From the NCBI RefSeq assembly GCF_004168585.1, contig NZ_PGVH01000043.1, positions 62,001-126,000 of the forward strand: a stretch of 64,000 nucleotides of DNA, read 5' to 3'. Below, in pieces: positions 36,457 through 45,983 of the stretch. A model generated the notes under the pieces. The model did not search any database. It saw nothing but the letters and a program-made list of their open reading frames with translations, and was not told the DNA's origin. A program made the translations under genes and the position numbers. The stretch comes from Shewanella sp. OPT22 (lineage in GTDB: Bacteria; Pseudomonadota; Gammaproteobacteria; Enterobacterales; Shewanellaceae). Positions within the stretch are counted from its first letter, which is position 1, and every line of letters begins with the position of its first letter.

Positions 36457-37386
36457 ATGTTGCATATACAAACGCCTTTAATCCAAAGTTTGTCGATAGC
36501 CCAGAATTCCGACACTAAAGTTTGGTTAAAATTAGAGAACTGTCAGCCATCAGGATCTTTTAAAGTGAGGGGTGTGGGTTATGCGTGTGAATATTATATT
36601 CAACATGGCGCAAAACAGTTATATGCATCTTCAGGTGGGAATGCTGGTTTAGCCGTTGCTTACTGTGGTCGAAAAATAAATATACCTGTCACCATTGTTG
36701 TCCCGAAAACGACTAAGCAAAACGCCATTGAGTTAATTGAGCGTGAAGGGGCAAAAGTGGTCGTTCATGGTGATGTATGGTTTGATGCTCATGAATATGC
36801 ATTGTCTCTGGTTAATGATGAAAGTGCTTATATTCATCCTTACGATGACCCCTTATTATGGCAAGGACACGCATCAATGATTGATGAAGTCATTGAGCAA
36901 GGTGTGACACCAGATGCCGTTTTATTGTCTGTTGGCGGTGGTGGACTTTTATTAGGAGTAGCTAAAGGGCTTGAAGAAAATGGTTTATCAGATATCCCAG
37001 TGTTTGCGGTAGAAACAGTCGGAGCCGATGCATTAGCTCAATCCATGTCATTAAATAAACGTATTTCTTTAGATGGGATCAGCTCAATCGCTACATCGTT
37101 AGGTGCCACTCAAGTTGCAAAGTCTGCTTTTAAATTAGCACAAACCGAGAGAGTGATGGCTATCAGCGTAGAGGACGCTGACACAGTTGATGCGTGTTAT
37201 CGTTTTTTGAATGAACATAGAATGCTTGTTGAACCGGCATGTGGTGCTAGCTTATCTGTTGCATACCATCATAAGCATAATCAACTTAAACACTATAGGA
37301 ATATTTTAGTTATTGTGTGCGGTGGTGTAGGAATTACGTCAACACAACTTGATAACTGGAAGAAACAATGTAAATTTCAAAATTAA
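36457..37386 (+). CDS. PLP-dependent serine/threonine dehydratase
   Basis: A 309-aa fold-type II PLP enzyme. The PLP lysine is in QPSGSFKVRGVG, the substrate loop in ASSGGNAGLAVAY, the phosphate-binding glycines in SVGGGGLLLG, and a C-terminal VCGGVG. The short length without an ACT domain fits catabolic L-serine/L-threonine dehydratases of the eukaryotic SDS/CHA1 type rather than IlvA. The reaction would give pyruvate or 2-oxobutyrate plus ammonia. The stop codon lies inside the terminator stem that follows. Confidence 0.85.
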   Translation: MLHIQTPLIQSLSIAQNSDTKVWLKLENCQPSGSFKVRGVGYACEYYIQHGAKQLYASSGGNAGLAVAYCGRKINIPVTIVVPKTTKQNAIELIEREGAKVVVHGDVWFDAHEYALSLVNDESAYIHPYDDPLLWQGHASMIDEVIEQGVTPDAVLLSVGGGGLLLGVAKGLEENGLSDIPVFAVETVGADALAQSMSLNKRISLDGISSIATSLGATQVAKSAFKLAQTERVMAISVEDADTVDACYRFLNEHRMLVEPACGASLSVAYHHKHNQLKHYRNILVIVCGGVGITSTQLDNWKKQCKFQN

Positions 37387-37415
37387 AGGCTTCCGAAAAG
37401 AAGCCTTTAATTTTA
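37383..37415. terminator. bidirectional terminator between the dehydratase and the ABC export operon
   Basis: TTAAAGGCTTC (37383-37393) pairs perfectly with GAAGCCTTTAA (37400-37410) around a CGAAAA loop, followed by TTTTA on the + strand. The dehydratase stop (37384-37386) is within the stem, and the macB-type stop on the other strand is 10 bases beyond it. Confidence 0.8.
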
Positions 37416-37419
37416 GGTG

Positions 37420-38661
37420 TTATTCATACCTCAGAGCATCAATTGGGTTTAGTCTTGCAGCTTTAATTGCAGGTGCTAATCCAAAAATAATACCGATCGC
37501 CGATGTAAATCCAAAAGAAAGGAACACAGCCCAAGCTGGTATGTACGAACCAGGCATACTTGGTATCAATACGGTAATTAGCCCTGATAATCCATATCCA
37601 ATTGCCAAGCCAATTGCGCCACCAAACAAAGATAGAACAACAGCTTCGACTAAGAACTGAAGCATAATAAATCCTGGAGTGGCTCCCAGTGCTTTTAATG
37701 TACCGATAACTCTAGTTCGTTCGGTGACAGATACTAGCATGATATTCATGACACCAATTCCGCCAACAATCAAACTGATACCAACAATTCCAGCAGTAAT
37801 ACCTGTTGCACTATTGGTGAACTTTTCAAAGTTCTCTTTTGATTTCTCAGAAGTTTCAAATTCGAAGTCATCGTCCTGACCAGAAGAAATCTTATGCTGC
37901 TGTCTCAGAATTCTTCGTATAGATTGCTGAACGACTTCTTCTTTAGCATCAGGCTTTAAGCGGTACATTATTTGGACGTTGCTGCGATGTTTATTACTCC
38001 CTTCTAGTGCATTCATCGTGCTAATAGGTATACGTATATAATCGTCTTGATCAAAACCAAATAAGCTCCCCAGTTTTTCTGCAACGCCGATGATAAGAAA
38101 CCACTCATTACCGAGTTTAATATAAGACCCTACGGGATTTTCAGGTAAATGTAACTTTTCAATTATACTGGCACCGATATAAGCTACTCTGCGGCGCTTT
38201 TTATCATCTTCTGCACGAATAAATCGGCCTTGTTCGGGAAATGTTCTGTATGCTTTTTGATAACTTTGCTCAGTGCCTTCGACCCGAGTACTGTGGGTAT
38301 AACTTCCATATTGTGCGCCGCCAGAAAAGCGCCAGCTATACATGATTGCAGTCATGGTTTCGGCTTGTTTTATTTTGCTTTTTAAAATCAAAAAGTCTTC
38401 ATAAGTAAGCTTACTTCTTTTCCCTAGCATCTCTAATCTTGGATTAGTATATGGTTTAACTGTAGTAACATCAGGTGCGAGGTCAGAAAGTTGATCGTTG
38501 ATTTGTTTAGTGAAACCTTGCATTACTGCAACAACGGTAATTACTGCTGCTACGCCAATGATAATACCTAGGCAGGTGAGTGCAGAGCGCATCGCATTGG
38601 CTCGAATTGCAGCTAGTGCAGCTTTAGTCCCTTCCATAATCGCTAGAGCGGATTTAAACAT
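37420..38661 (-). CDS. MacB-type ABC transporter permease
   Basis: The 413-aa permease has an N-terminal membrane helix ([21 protein letters not shown]), a large periplasmic MacB_PCD domain, and three C-terminal FtsX-type helices ([22 protein letters not shown], then [16 protein letters not shown] and the last helix) ending PIDALRYE. This is the usual MacB/FtsX topology without a fused ATPase. It overlaps the ATPase gene by 8 bases. With the HlyD-type adaptor, it should form a tripartite pump or a mechanotransmission exporter; the substrate is unknown. Confidence 0.92.
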   Translation of the reverse strand: MFKSALAIMEGTKAALAAIRANAMRSALTCLGIIIGVAAVITVVAVMQGFTKQINDQLSDLAPDVTTVKPYTNPRLEMLGKRSKLTYEDFLILKSKIKQAETMTAIMYSWRFSGGAQYGSYTHSTRVEGTEQSYQKAYRTFPEQGRFIRAEDDKKRRRVAYIGASIIEKLHLPENPVGSYIKLGNEWFLIIGVAEKLGSLFGFDQDDYIRIPISTMNALEGSNKHRSNVQIMYRLKPDAKEEVVQQSIRRILRQQHKISSGQDDDFEFETSEKSKENFEKFTNSATGITAGIVGISLIVGGIGVMNIMLVSVTERTRVIGTLKALGATPGFIMLQFLVEAVVLSLFGGAIGLAIGYGLSGLITVLIPSMPGSYIPAWAVFLSFGFTSAIGIIFGLAPAIKAARLNPIDALRYE

Positions 38662-39361
38662 GCAATCGCTCCTCTTTTACTTTTACGGTGTCAGCAACGA
38701 CTTTACCATCAACTAAGCGAATGACTCTATCACAATGATCGGCGATATCCTGCTCGTGTGTCACTAATATAATGGTATGGCCTTCATTATGAAGTTCATC
38801 AAACAATGACATGATATCCCGAGTAGTTTTACTGTCGAGGTTACCTGTGGGTTCATCACCTAAGAGAATATGTGGCTTTGTCACTAACGCTCTGGCAATA
38901 GCAACTCGTTGCCTTTGACCACCAGAAAGTTGACTCGAAAGATGATGTACTTTATCGCCTAATCCTACACGCTTAAGCGATTCAATTGCCATTCTTCGGC
39001 GCTCTTTGGCTGCAATAAAGCGATATACTAGCGGCTGCATTACATTTTCTAAAGCCGTAGCTCTAGGAATCAAATTGAAACTTTGAAAGATAAATCCAAC
39101 ACTTTCGTTTCTTTGATGCGCAAGCTCAGTTTCAGACATGTTCTTAACAAGTTTACCTTTTAGCAGGTATTCACCTTCAGATGGAACATCCAAGCAGCCT
39201 AAAATATTCATTAATGTTGACTTACCAGAACCTGATGGGCCAATTATGGCGACGTATTCATTTTTAGATATTGATACATTAACGTCATCCAAAGCTTTAA
39301 ACGTTTGTTCGCCCATCTGGTAGTGTTTCGAAATTTTCTTTAAATCGATCACCTTACTCAT
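38654..39361 (-). CDS. MacB/LolD-type ABC transporter ATP-binding protein
   Basis: A 235-aa ATPase with Walker [13 protein letters not shown], signature [15 protein letters not shown], Walker [14 protein letters not shown] and switch histidine [23 protein letters not shown] and the short length place it in the MacB/LolD/FtsE group. It overlaps the permease gene by 8 bases and the adaptor gene by 4 bases, so the three are translationally coupled. Confidence 0.94.
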   Translation of the reverse strand: MSKVIDLKKISKHYQMGEQTFKALDDVNVSISKNEYVAIIGPSGSGKSTLMNILGCLDVPSEGEYLLKGKLVKNMSETELAHQRNESVGFIFQSFNLIPRATALENVMQPLVYRFIAAKERRRMAIESLKRVGLGDKVHHLSSQLSGGQRQRVAIARALVTKPHILLGDEPTGNLDSKTTRDIMSLFDELHNEGHTIILVTHEQDIADHCDRVIRLVDGKVVADTVKVKEERLHV

Positions 39362-40539
39362 ACGCTTTCCTTTTCAGAAGCGGTTTTTTTCGATGCATTA
39401 TCAGGATGAATTACATCGCCTTCTTTTAGTTTACTTACAGGTCTAGCTGGGCCAACAACAACTCTATCTTTGGTTGTTAAGCCACTTTTTATGGCTTGCT
39501 CAATATCTGATGAAATTCCTACAGTGACGAACTTTTTGGAAACCTTATTATCAGTATCCACTTTCCAAACGAAATATTTGTTGTCTTCTTGGTGTACAGC
39601 TTCGATTGGCAGTTTTACAGCATGATTAGATATAGATGTTGCGATTTCAGCTCGGCAGCTCATCCCCGCATATAAACGTCGATTAGTATGGTCAAGTAAC
39701 ACTTTAACTTTAAATGACAAGGCATTCGAACCTAGCTCAGTTTTCGCTGAAGTACCAATGTTTATGACCTTTCCAATAAAAGGGTCATCAGCATAGGCCG
39801 CAGCAAATATATCGGCTTTTTGACCAAGTTGAATGCTTGCAATATCGGTTTCATCAACCCTCAGCTCAGCTAAAATTGCACTTGGATCAGCAATCAGCAT
39901 GAGATCTGAACCCACGATATTAGTTGTACCTGCAATAACGGTTTCACCTTCTTTAATATCAACAGAAGCTAAAAGTCCTGTCATAGGTGCTCTGAATACA
40001 CTTTTACTTAATCTATCTTCTGCAATTGAAAGGGAAGCTTTAGCCTGCTTAAGCTGCGCTTTTTTAGATTGAATATCAATAAGCGCAAGATCTCGACTGT
40101 TTTTAAGGTTGTCGTACGTTTCGGCGTCAGAAAGACCTCGGGCAAACATTTTTTGTTGGCGAGTGAGCTGTCTTTCAATATTTTTTAAGTTAACGTGTGA
40201 TTTTTGTATTTCAATCTCACTGGCTTGTACAACAGCTTTAGAACGCTCAACATCAGCTTTAAAAGCTTTAGTATCTAGCTCCATTAAGATGTCGCCTTTT
40301 TTGACTGTTTGTCCTTCTTCAACCAAGACTTTTGCAACACGACCAGTCACTTCTGAGCGTAGCTGCACTTGGGTATTAAAAACGAGGTTACCTGAAGCTA
40401 GAATGGTATCTGCTATGCTTCCCGTAGAAGGGTGAGTAACTTCTAGCTTTACGGTATCTTGATTATCTGTGACTTGTTTGCTTATTAGAATTCCCGCAAA
40501 TGCAACAACAGCTAAAACGATGATAATGATTTTTTTCAT
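39358..40539 (-). CDS. HlyD/MacA-type membrane fusion (periplasmic adaptor) protein
   Basis: The 393-aa adaptor has one N-terminal membrane helix ([19 protein letters not shown]), a lipoyl half-motif ([22 protein letters not shown]), a long coiled coil (about residues 85-175, rich in K, E, Q and L), the second lipoyl half ([20 protein letters not shown]) and beta-barrel domains. The frame opens 8 codons earlier, but CAGGGATC before ATG 40539 and the clean helix start favour 40539. An outer-membrane TolC-like partner is not encoded here. Confidence 0.9.
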   Translation of the reverse strand: MKKIIIIVLAVVAFAGILISKQVTDNQDTVKLEVTHPSTGSIADTILASGNLVFNTQVQLRSEVTGRVAKVLVEEGQTVKKGDILMELDTKAFKADVERSKAVVQASEIEIQKSHVNLKNIERQLTRQQKMFARGLSDAETYDNLKNSRDLALIDIQSKKAQLKQAKASLSIAEDRLSKSVFRAPMTGLLASVDIKEGETVIAGTTNIVGSDLMLIADPSAILAELRVDETDIASIQLGQKADIFAAAYADDPFIGKVINIGTSAKTELGSNALSFKVKVLLDHTNRRLYAGMSCRAEIATSISNHAVKLPIEAVHQEDNKYFVWKVDTDNKVSKKFVTVGISSDIEQAIKSGLTTKDRVVVGPARPVSKLKEGDVIHPDNASKKTASEKESV

Positions 40540-40591
40540 TGTTGATCCCTGAAGTGCCAGCACAACCCGTACTGGCTAGAAATAAAGTCTA

Positions 40592-41308
40592 TTATTTTAA
40601 GGCTGCTACTAGGAACCAAATACCAAAAATCACAACTGACGGTAAAAGCCCGTATATTACAGCTTGGTTCTTAGTAAAATTCGTCCAGCTTCTTAGACCA
40701 GTAATGGTGAGAATCATTCCCCAAATAGTAAATAAACCAATACTCTCAACAAGCCCATAATACGCATTATGGATATCTAAATTTAGAACGAGTTGATTTA
40801 ACGATGCATAGTTGAAGATAGATTGACTCAATTGATCTGTCTTTGCAGTCGTAACCAGAATAATCGTGCCCAAACTATTAATGATAGCTGGCATCATGGT
40901 CCAGATACTGAATCCATACCAAGCACCAAATTTCATATCAGATTGTGGGTCAATTTTACTGATAAGCATGAAATAGAATGCATAAAGTGCATTAAACAAT
41001 GCAATGGCAATGATAGGTGCACCAATAGCAAAGTAAATTTGGATGTCAGCAAACTGTTTAATGCCATTAACTGAAACGTCACGTTCTTGTGCCGTTAACT
41101 CGTCTCCGAGTGCAGCAATTTGTTGATCGACAAGGTAGTTAGGGTCAACAGTTGTATAGAATAAATACATTGCAACTGAAGAGAAAAGAATGATTAAAAG
41201 AAAAGCTGACCAAGACCAGCCTTTTGCATCTTTTAAGCCGTTAAATGCTTTGCTTGGAGATAAATAAATATCCGTAATAGCGCCGAATACGGTAGCAGAT
41301 TTCATCAT
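40592..41308 (-). CDS. Yip1-family inner-membrane protein
   Basis: A 238-aa protein with a Yip1-like N terminus (ITDIYLSPSKAFNGLKDAKG) and about five hydrophobic segments: SAFLLIILFSSVAMYLFY, YFAIGAPIIAIALFNALYAF, the IWTMMPAIINSLGTIILV region, a helix at GLFTIWGMILTITGL, and a C-terminal VVIFGIWFLVAAL. Starts MM at 41308/41305 follow AAGGA; the five codons before them are unlikely to be used. First gene of the four-gene ABC export operon; its role there is unknown. Divergent from the Fur/FNR-controlled porin operon. Confidence 0.82.
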   Translation of the reverse strand: MMKSATVFGAITDIYLSPSKAFNGLKDAKGWSWSAFLLIILFSSVAMYLFYTTVDPNYLVDQQIAALGDELTAQERDVSVNGIKQFADIQIYFAIGAPIIAIALFNALYAFYFMLISKIDPQSDMKFGAWYGFSIWTMMPAIINSLGTIILVTTAKTDQLSQSIFNYASLNQLVLNLDIHNAYYGLVESIGLFTIWGMILTITGLRSWTNFTKNQAVIYGLLPSVVIFGIWFLVAALK

Positions 41309-41427
41309 AAGTCCTTTTATCAAAATGTAATAAAAACATATCTTAAATGTTAACTATGAATGTAAAGATACGCTCGATGACATTTTATGTCAACGCATTC
41401 TATTCCCATTCATTTCTTATATAAACA

Positions 41428-41441
41428 TTGATTAAAATCAA
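41428..41441. promoter_or_regulatory. FNR/EtrA-type binding site
   Basis: TTGAT-TAAA-ATCAA is a perfect match to the FNR consensus TTGAT-N4-ATCAA. It lies about 113 bases before the porin start and about 120 bases before the divergent Yip1-family gene, so either operon could be the target. CRP sites differ in the core (TGTGA), so FNR is favoured. Confidence 0.65.
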
Positions 41442-41472
41442 TAAATCCATAAATGCTGCCAATAAAGTTAAT

Positions 41473-41491
41473 GCAAATCATTATCATTACG
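41473..41491 (+). promoter_or_regulatory. Fur box upstream of the porin-imelysin operon
   Basis: GCAAATCATTATCATTACG reads on the other strand as CGTAATGATAATGATTTGC, close to the 19-bp Fur consensus GATAATGATAATCATTATC. It lies 50 bases before the porin ATG and just upstream of a TATAGT hexamer (41494-41499) that could be the -10. Iron-replete repression of the three-gene operon is expected. Confidence 0.8.
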
Positions 41492-41540
41492 TATATAGTT
41501 GTGCAAATTTTGTAAATTCCAAGCTTGGAGTGTTAAGGAA

Positions 41541-42908
41541 ATGAAAGAGTCACTAATTGCTATGGGGGTAGTTACGGCGTTTTCGGGCTCTGTTTTAGCG
41601 ACAGATACCAGTAAGCTCGAACAGATGATTGCCGCTCAAGAGTCTCAATTGCAAGCTTTAAAGATTGAGCTTAATAAGTTGAAGCAAAATCAGCAAAAGC
41701 AGAAGCAACAAGTTATTGAGATTACTAAGGGAGCTAGCGAAGTTAAATCGGATAAGTTGGATAAATTCGTTTTTAAATCATATGGAAGCTTAACGTATAG
41801 CAATGATGAAATATTTTCTAACGTTCAAGATACAACTCCAAGCAGGCGAGGTCGATTTGATTTAGAGCGAATTGTTACAGAATTCGGGTACAAGTTTAAT
41901 GATCAGTGGGATGTTGAAGTCGAAATCGAATATGAGCATGGCGGCGCAGGCGCGGCTTTAGAATATGATGGTTTTGAAGAGTTTGGTGAATTTGAAACAG
42001 AAATTGAAGCGGGTGGTGAGGTTGTCGTCGAAAAGGCACAATTTCGATATCGTCATAATGAAAATTTTGGTGTGAAATTCGGCAACATTCATGTTCCTGT
42101 CGGTTTAGGGACAATATTGCATAAGCCAAACCAATACCTAACAGTTATGCGCCACAGAAGTGAAGAAGCCATTATTCCAACGACTTGGAATGAGTTTGGT
42201 ATTGGCGTATTTGGAAGCATTGGGAATTTCAACTATCAAGCTCAAATGATTAACAGCCTTAACTCAGAATATTTTCGTACCTATGGCTGGGTAAGTACTG
42301 GTCATCAGAAACGCTTTGAACATGTAAATGCTGACGACTTCGCTGGCGTATTTCGCCTTGAATATGGCAACTTTAAAGATGAAGGTCTAGCTCTAGGTGC
42401 TTCATATTACTACGGGATTACATCAGGTAATCGTCACAGTGAAGACCGAGTTATTGGTGACGGTGAACTGAGTATATTTTCATTGCAAGGTGCATATGTA
42501 CAAGGACCTTGGACGTTAAGAGGTCAATATATTCTAGGCACGCTTGAAGACAGTGACGACATAGCAAAAGCCAATAAAACAACCCCAGGGCTGCGTCCTG
42601 GTAATTTTTCTCAAGTTGGCTCTGAAGCAGAATCGTTTTTTGTTGAAGCTGGAGTCAACCTTCAAGAGTTTATCGATGTTCCAGTAACAGTATTTGCCAA
42701 TATTGACTATTCAAATCCACTTAAAGAAGTGGAGAGTGGATCAGCATCTCAACGATTTGAAAACACTTGGACAAGTGTTGGTTTTAATTACTCACCGATT
42801 CCGGAAATTGTAATTAAAGCTGAAGCGGGTCGCAAACAAGTTGCCGTCTATGAAATTCCAGACACTTATTTCTATGCATTAGGCGTAGGTTATCAATTCT
42901 CTCTGTAA
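41541..42908 (+). CDS. outer-membrane porin with N-terminal coiled coil (iron-regulated operon)
   Basis: A 455-aa protein with a signal peptide (MKESLIAMGVVTAFSGSVLA), then a coiled-coil segment (LEQMIAAQESQLQALKIELN) typical of Alteromonadales porins, then alternating beta-strand sequence ending in a C-terminal aromatic (GVGYQFSL) as outer-membrane barrels do. It resembles phosphate-selective/O-P-like porins adjacent to imelysin genes. The frame opens 14 codons earlier with a non-signal sequence; GGAG at 41527-41530 fits ATG 41541. First gene of the Fur-boxed operon; probably the outer-membrane component of iron or metal uptake. Confidence 0.82.
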   Translation: MKESLIAMGVVTAFSGSVLATDTSKLEQMIAAQESQLQALKIELNKLKQNQQKQKQQVIEITKGASEVKSDKLDKFVFKSYGSLTYSNDEIFSNVQDTTPSRRGRFDLERIVTEFGYKFNDQWDVEVEIEYEHGGAGAALEYDGFEEFGEFETEIEAGGEVVVEKAQFRYRHNENFGVKFGNIHVPVGLGTILHKPNQYLTVMRHRSEEAIIPTTWNEFGIGVFGSIGNFNYQAQMINSLNSEYFRTYGWVSTGHQKRFEHVNADDFAGVFRLEYGNFKDEGLALGASYYYGITSGNRHSEDRVIGDGELSIFSLQGAYVQGPWTLRGQYILGTLEDSDDIAKANKTTPGLRPGNFSQVGSEAESFFVEAGVNLQEFIDVPVTVFANIDYSNPLKEVESGSASQRFENTWTSVGFNYSPIPEIVIKAEAGRKQVAVYEIPDTYFYALGVGYQFSL

Positions 42909-42933
42909 ACAGTAAAAATGGATTATTATACAC

Positions 42934-44082
42934 ATGATTAAGAAAACTCTACTTGCAGCATCATTGGCTGCACTATTAGCTGGTTGTGGTGGTTCAGGTA
43001 CTAAATCTGATAGCGATGACAACAATCAAACTTCTGGGAATTTTGATTTTGCAGCTACAGAGATGATCACAAACATAACAGATGACGTTATTGTGGCGGG
43101 TTACAGCGAGCTTGCAACAAAAGCAGGAGATCTACATTTAGCAACGATAACACTTTGGAATAGTCCAAGTGCAGAAAGCTTAAAAGCGGCGCAAGATGCT
43201 TGGAAGAATGCTCGTAAACCTTGGGAACAAGGGGAATCACATATCTTTGGGCCTGTGGATTCATTAGAAATTGATCCACATTTAGATTCATGGCCTTTAG
43301 CTACAGACGCTCTTGCGAAACAGCTAAATGATAATACATCTTTTGATGCCGATATCATTAGAGGTTGGAATGACAACTTGCAAGGTTTCCATGCAATGGA
43401 ATATTTGTTATTTGGTGATGGTGTTCAAAACAATGTTAAGCCAATTGCTGATATGACACAGAAAGAACGTGAATACCTTGTCGAATTAGCGGTAGTTTTT
43501 AAAGGTTATGCTGAAGATCTTGAAAATGCATGGAAAGTTGAGTTCGATGCTGGTAATTCAACATCACCATATGCTGATCGCTTAAAAAATCCTGGTGATA
43601 ATTCAAATTACAGTTCACAAGTTGCTGTAATCGAAGAATTGATTCTAGGAATGATTGGTATTGTTGATGAAGTAGGTAATGGAAAAATTGCAGAACCATT
43701 TGGGACTGATGCAAGTAACGCTGATACTTCAAAAGTTGAGTCTCAATATTCTTGGAACTCTTTAACTGACTTTTCAAACAACATTAAAGGCGTGAAAAAT
43801 GTTTGGGAAGGCGAATTTTCTGGTAATGCTGATGAGCAAGGAATAGTGAACTTTGTTGCCGCAGCAGATTCAGCTGTAGCGATTCGAGTAAGTCGCGAAA
43901 TTGATACTGCAATCACAGCTATTCTAGATATTGAAGGTGGTATTGGAATGCCGTTCCGTCAAGCAATTACAGATGCTGATGGTCGCCAACGTATTCAAAC
44001 TGCAATTGACGCATTAACTACATTGCAATCGAGCTTGGAAAACGATGTTCAACCATTAAAAGAAAAGTGGAACGGTAAATAA
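42934..44082 (+). CDS. imelysin-family (M75, IrpA-like) lipoprotein
   Basis: The 382-aa lipoprotein (lipobox LAGC, signal LLAASLAALLAGC) has the imelysin fold. The GxHxxE motif is seen in QGFHAMEYLLFG near residue 151. The repeat-like helices contain TLWNSPSAESLKAAQDAWK near the start and AITDADGRQRIQTAIDAL near the end. Imelysins (IrpA, ICMP) are iron-regulated surface or periplasmic proteins; they were once called peptidases, but metal binding or iron uptake is the better-supported role. It lies 25 bases downstream of the porin. Confidence 0.92.
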   Translation: MIKKTLLAASLAALLAGCGGSGTKSDSDDNNQTSGNFDFAATEMITNITDDVIVAGYSELATKAGDLHLATITLWNSPSAESLKAAQDAWKNARKPWEQGESHIFGPVDSLEIDPHLDSWPLATDALAKQLNDNTSFDADIIRGWNDNLQGFHAMEYLLFGDGVQNNVKPIADMTQKEREYLVELAVVFKGYAEDLENAWKVEFDAGNSTSPYADRLKNPGDNSNYSSQVAVIEELILGMIGIVDEVGNGKIAEPFGTDASNADTSKVESQYSWNSLTDFSNNIKGVKNVWEGEFSGNADEQGIVNFVAAADSAVAIRVSREIDTAITAILDIEGGIGMPFRQAITDADGRQRIQTAIDALTTLQSSLENDVQPLKEKWNGK

Positions 44083-44098
44083 TCTTATTGAATTAATG

Positions 44099-44138
44099 AA
44101 AGGGCAATCGATTGAATTGGTTGTCCTTTTAGTTTTTT
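44099..44138 (+). terminator. terminator-like hairpin after the imelysin gene
   Basis: AAAGGGCAATC (44099-44109) pairs with GGTTGTCCTTT (44119-44129) with two G-T pairs, followed by TTAGTTTTTT. It may reduce, not abolish, transcription into the next gene, setting a stoichiometry within the operon. Confidence 0.65.
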
Positions 44139-44193
44139 AAATATCTACTTTCTCACGTGAAAATTGGCACAGATCAAATTGTTAGTGAGAGCA

Positions 44194-45855
44194 ATGGTGA
44201 AACAAATGAGTAAAACAAAAATACATATAGTAATTGCTTGCATCGTAACACTTGGAATAAGCGCCTGTGGTGGTTCAGGAGAGAAGAAAGAAACAAAACC
44301 ACCAGTAAATCCTCCTGTTGTTGAATACCCAGAATATGCGGATATTGTTTTACTTGGTGGCGAAACCACAACAACCGAAGCATCAAATTCGGGACATGGA
44401 TTTTCAACGCCTGCACCAAATTTATCGCAGAATAATTTAGACCATCATCTAGAAGGTGACCTTGCATTTGAAACGACATTCACAGATGCACCAAATACTG
44501 AACATCCAGAATTAGATGGATTAGGTCCCGTTTTTAATAATATCAATTGTAATGCTTGTCACCAAAGAGATGGACGCAACTCTCCACCAAGAATACCAGC
44601 AGGTGAAAATAGAATTCTATTGGGTACAGGGGCTGGGATATTCTTGAGAATTTCTAAAGCACCTGATCAAGAATGTACTGAAGGCAACTCGAACAACAAC
44701 TATTGTGCACCAATTCCAGTCCCCAATTTTGGTGGGCAGTTATTTCATCGGGGGGTGGTTAATGCAAGACCCGATTGGGATAGTGTAGATGACAAAGGTA
44801 ATCGTCCGAACAACTTTAAAGGTCAAGCAGACGTTTATTTCTCATATCATTACAAAGATATCACGTATCCAGATGGAACAACGGTAACACTGAAAAAACC
44901 GATTTTTGAAGTTGAGAACCCTTATGATGCACCTGGAGAAACTAAAAATAGTCCAACAGTAACGTCAGAATTGTTGCAAGATGATGTGTTATTTGGATGG
45001 CGCAACGGCATGCCTGTATTTGGTTTAGGCTTATTAGAAGCGATTCCAGAATCTGCTATTGTAGCCAATGCCGATACTACTGATGAAGATAATGATGGGA
45101 TAAGTGGTAAGCCAAACTATGTATTTGACAAAATTAAAGCCGACGCCGGTGTTGAAAATCCGGTTTCATTAGGACGATTCGGTTGGAAAGCGAATACGCC
45201 CAGTGTAAGAATACAATCACTTGGTGCGCTCCGTGGAGATATCGGTATTACTAATCCTTTGTTTCCTGCTGAAAGTGTTGCGAATACACATTTACATAAT
45301 GTCTACCTGTCTGAAAATCCGAACGATACTGGCGTAGGTCCTGATGGGTTACCAGAAGCAAGTCAAGAATTTAGTGATTCAGTTGTATTTTATTCTGAAA
45401 CACTCGCTGTTCCGGCACGTCGTAATGTGAGTGATTCGGATGTTCGAGAAGGAGCACGCTTTTTCGAACAAGTGAATTGTATAAGCTGCCATACACCCAA
45501 ATTTGTTACTAAATCTTCTGGTGATATTGGTGGAACACCTATTATCGATGAATTAAAGAATCAAACTATTTACCCATTCACAGATATGCTTCTGCACGAT
45601 ATGGGCGAAGAATTGGCTGATGGTCGACCAGACTTTTTGGCGAACGGTAGTGAGTGGCGTACTCGTCCTCTTTGGGGAATAGGTTTGACACATACCGTAA
45701 ACCCACTAGCGGGCTTCCTTCATGATGGGCGTGCTGCAAGTATTGAAGAAGCGATTCTTTGGCACGGTGGAGAGTCAGAAAAGTCTAAAAATGGCTTTAT
45801 GTCACTTAGTGCTACAGAGCGAAAACAACTTCTTAAATTTGTAAATTCTTTATAA
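44194..45855 (+). CDS. di-heme c-type cytochrome, DUF1111 (thiol oxidoreductase-like) lipoprotein
   Basis: The 553-aa protein has a lipoprotein signal (IVIACIVTLGISAC) and two c-heme sites, CNACH near residue 120 and CISCH near residue 429. It also has the DUF1111 segments GDLAFETTF, GLGPVFNNINCNACH, and FLHDGRAASIEEAILWHGG at the end, similar to di-heme peroxidases. The start is ambiguous: a TTG at 44164, ATG 44194 (chosen; GTGAGAG upstream) or ATG 44206. This protein next to porin and imelysin is a recurrent iron-regulated set; a redox step on iron in uptake is a reasonable inference. Confidence 0.88.
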   Translation: MVKQMSKTKIHIVIACIVTLGISACGGSGEKKETKPPVNPPVVEYPEYADIVLLGGETTTTEASNSGHGFSTPAPNLSQNNLDHHLEGDLAFETTFTDAPNTEHPELDGLGPVFNNINCNACHQRDGRNSPPRIPAGENRILLGTGAGIFLRISKAPDQECTEGNSNNNYCAPIPVPNFGGQLFHRGVVNARPDWDSVDDKGNRPNNFKGQADVYFSYHYKDITYPDGTTVTLKKPIFEVENPYDAPGETKNSPTVTSELLQDDVLFGWRNGMPVFGLGLLEAIPESAIVANADTTDEDNDGISGKPNYVFDKIKADAGVENPVSLGRFGWKANTPSVRIQSLGALRGDIGITNPLFPAESVANTHLHNVYLSENPNDTGVGPDGLPEASQEFSDSVVFYSETLAVPARRNVSDSDVREGARFFEQVNCISCHTPKFVTKSSGDIGGTPIIDELKNQTIYPFTDMLLHDMGEELADGRPDFLANGSEWRTRPLWGIGLTHTVNPLAGFLHDGRAASIEEAILWHGGESEKSKNGFMSLSATERKQLLKFVNSL

Positions 45856-45863
45856 ATTGAACA

Positions 45864-45889
45864 AAAGCCATCAAATCGATGGCTTTTTC
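45864..45889 (+). terminator. Rho-independent terminator of the porin-imelysin-DUF1111 operon
   Basis: AAAGCCATC (45864-45872) pairs with GATGGCTTT (45878-45886), loop AAATC, followed by a short T run. It starts 8 bases after the stop codon. Confidence 0.85.
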
Positions 45890-45983
45890 TATAAATTAAA
45901 ACTCAATTCTTGTGACTCTGTGGTTCGCTTTTCATAGTTCAATTTAATATAATTGAAAGATTGTTGTAATTTTCGGACGCATT

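Noticed and set aside
43101-44479. Minus-strand frames opposite the imelysin and DUF1111 genes
   Set aside because: Shadows of two well-recognised plus-strand genes with signal peptides and heme or GxHxxE motifs.
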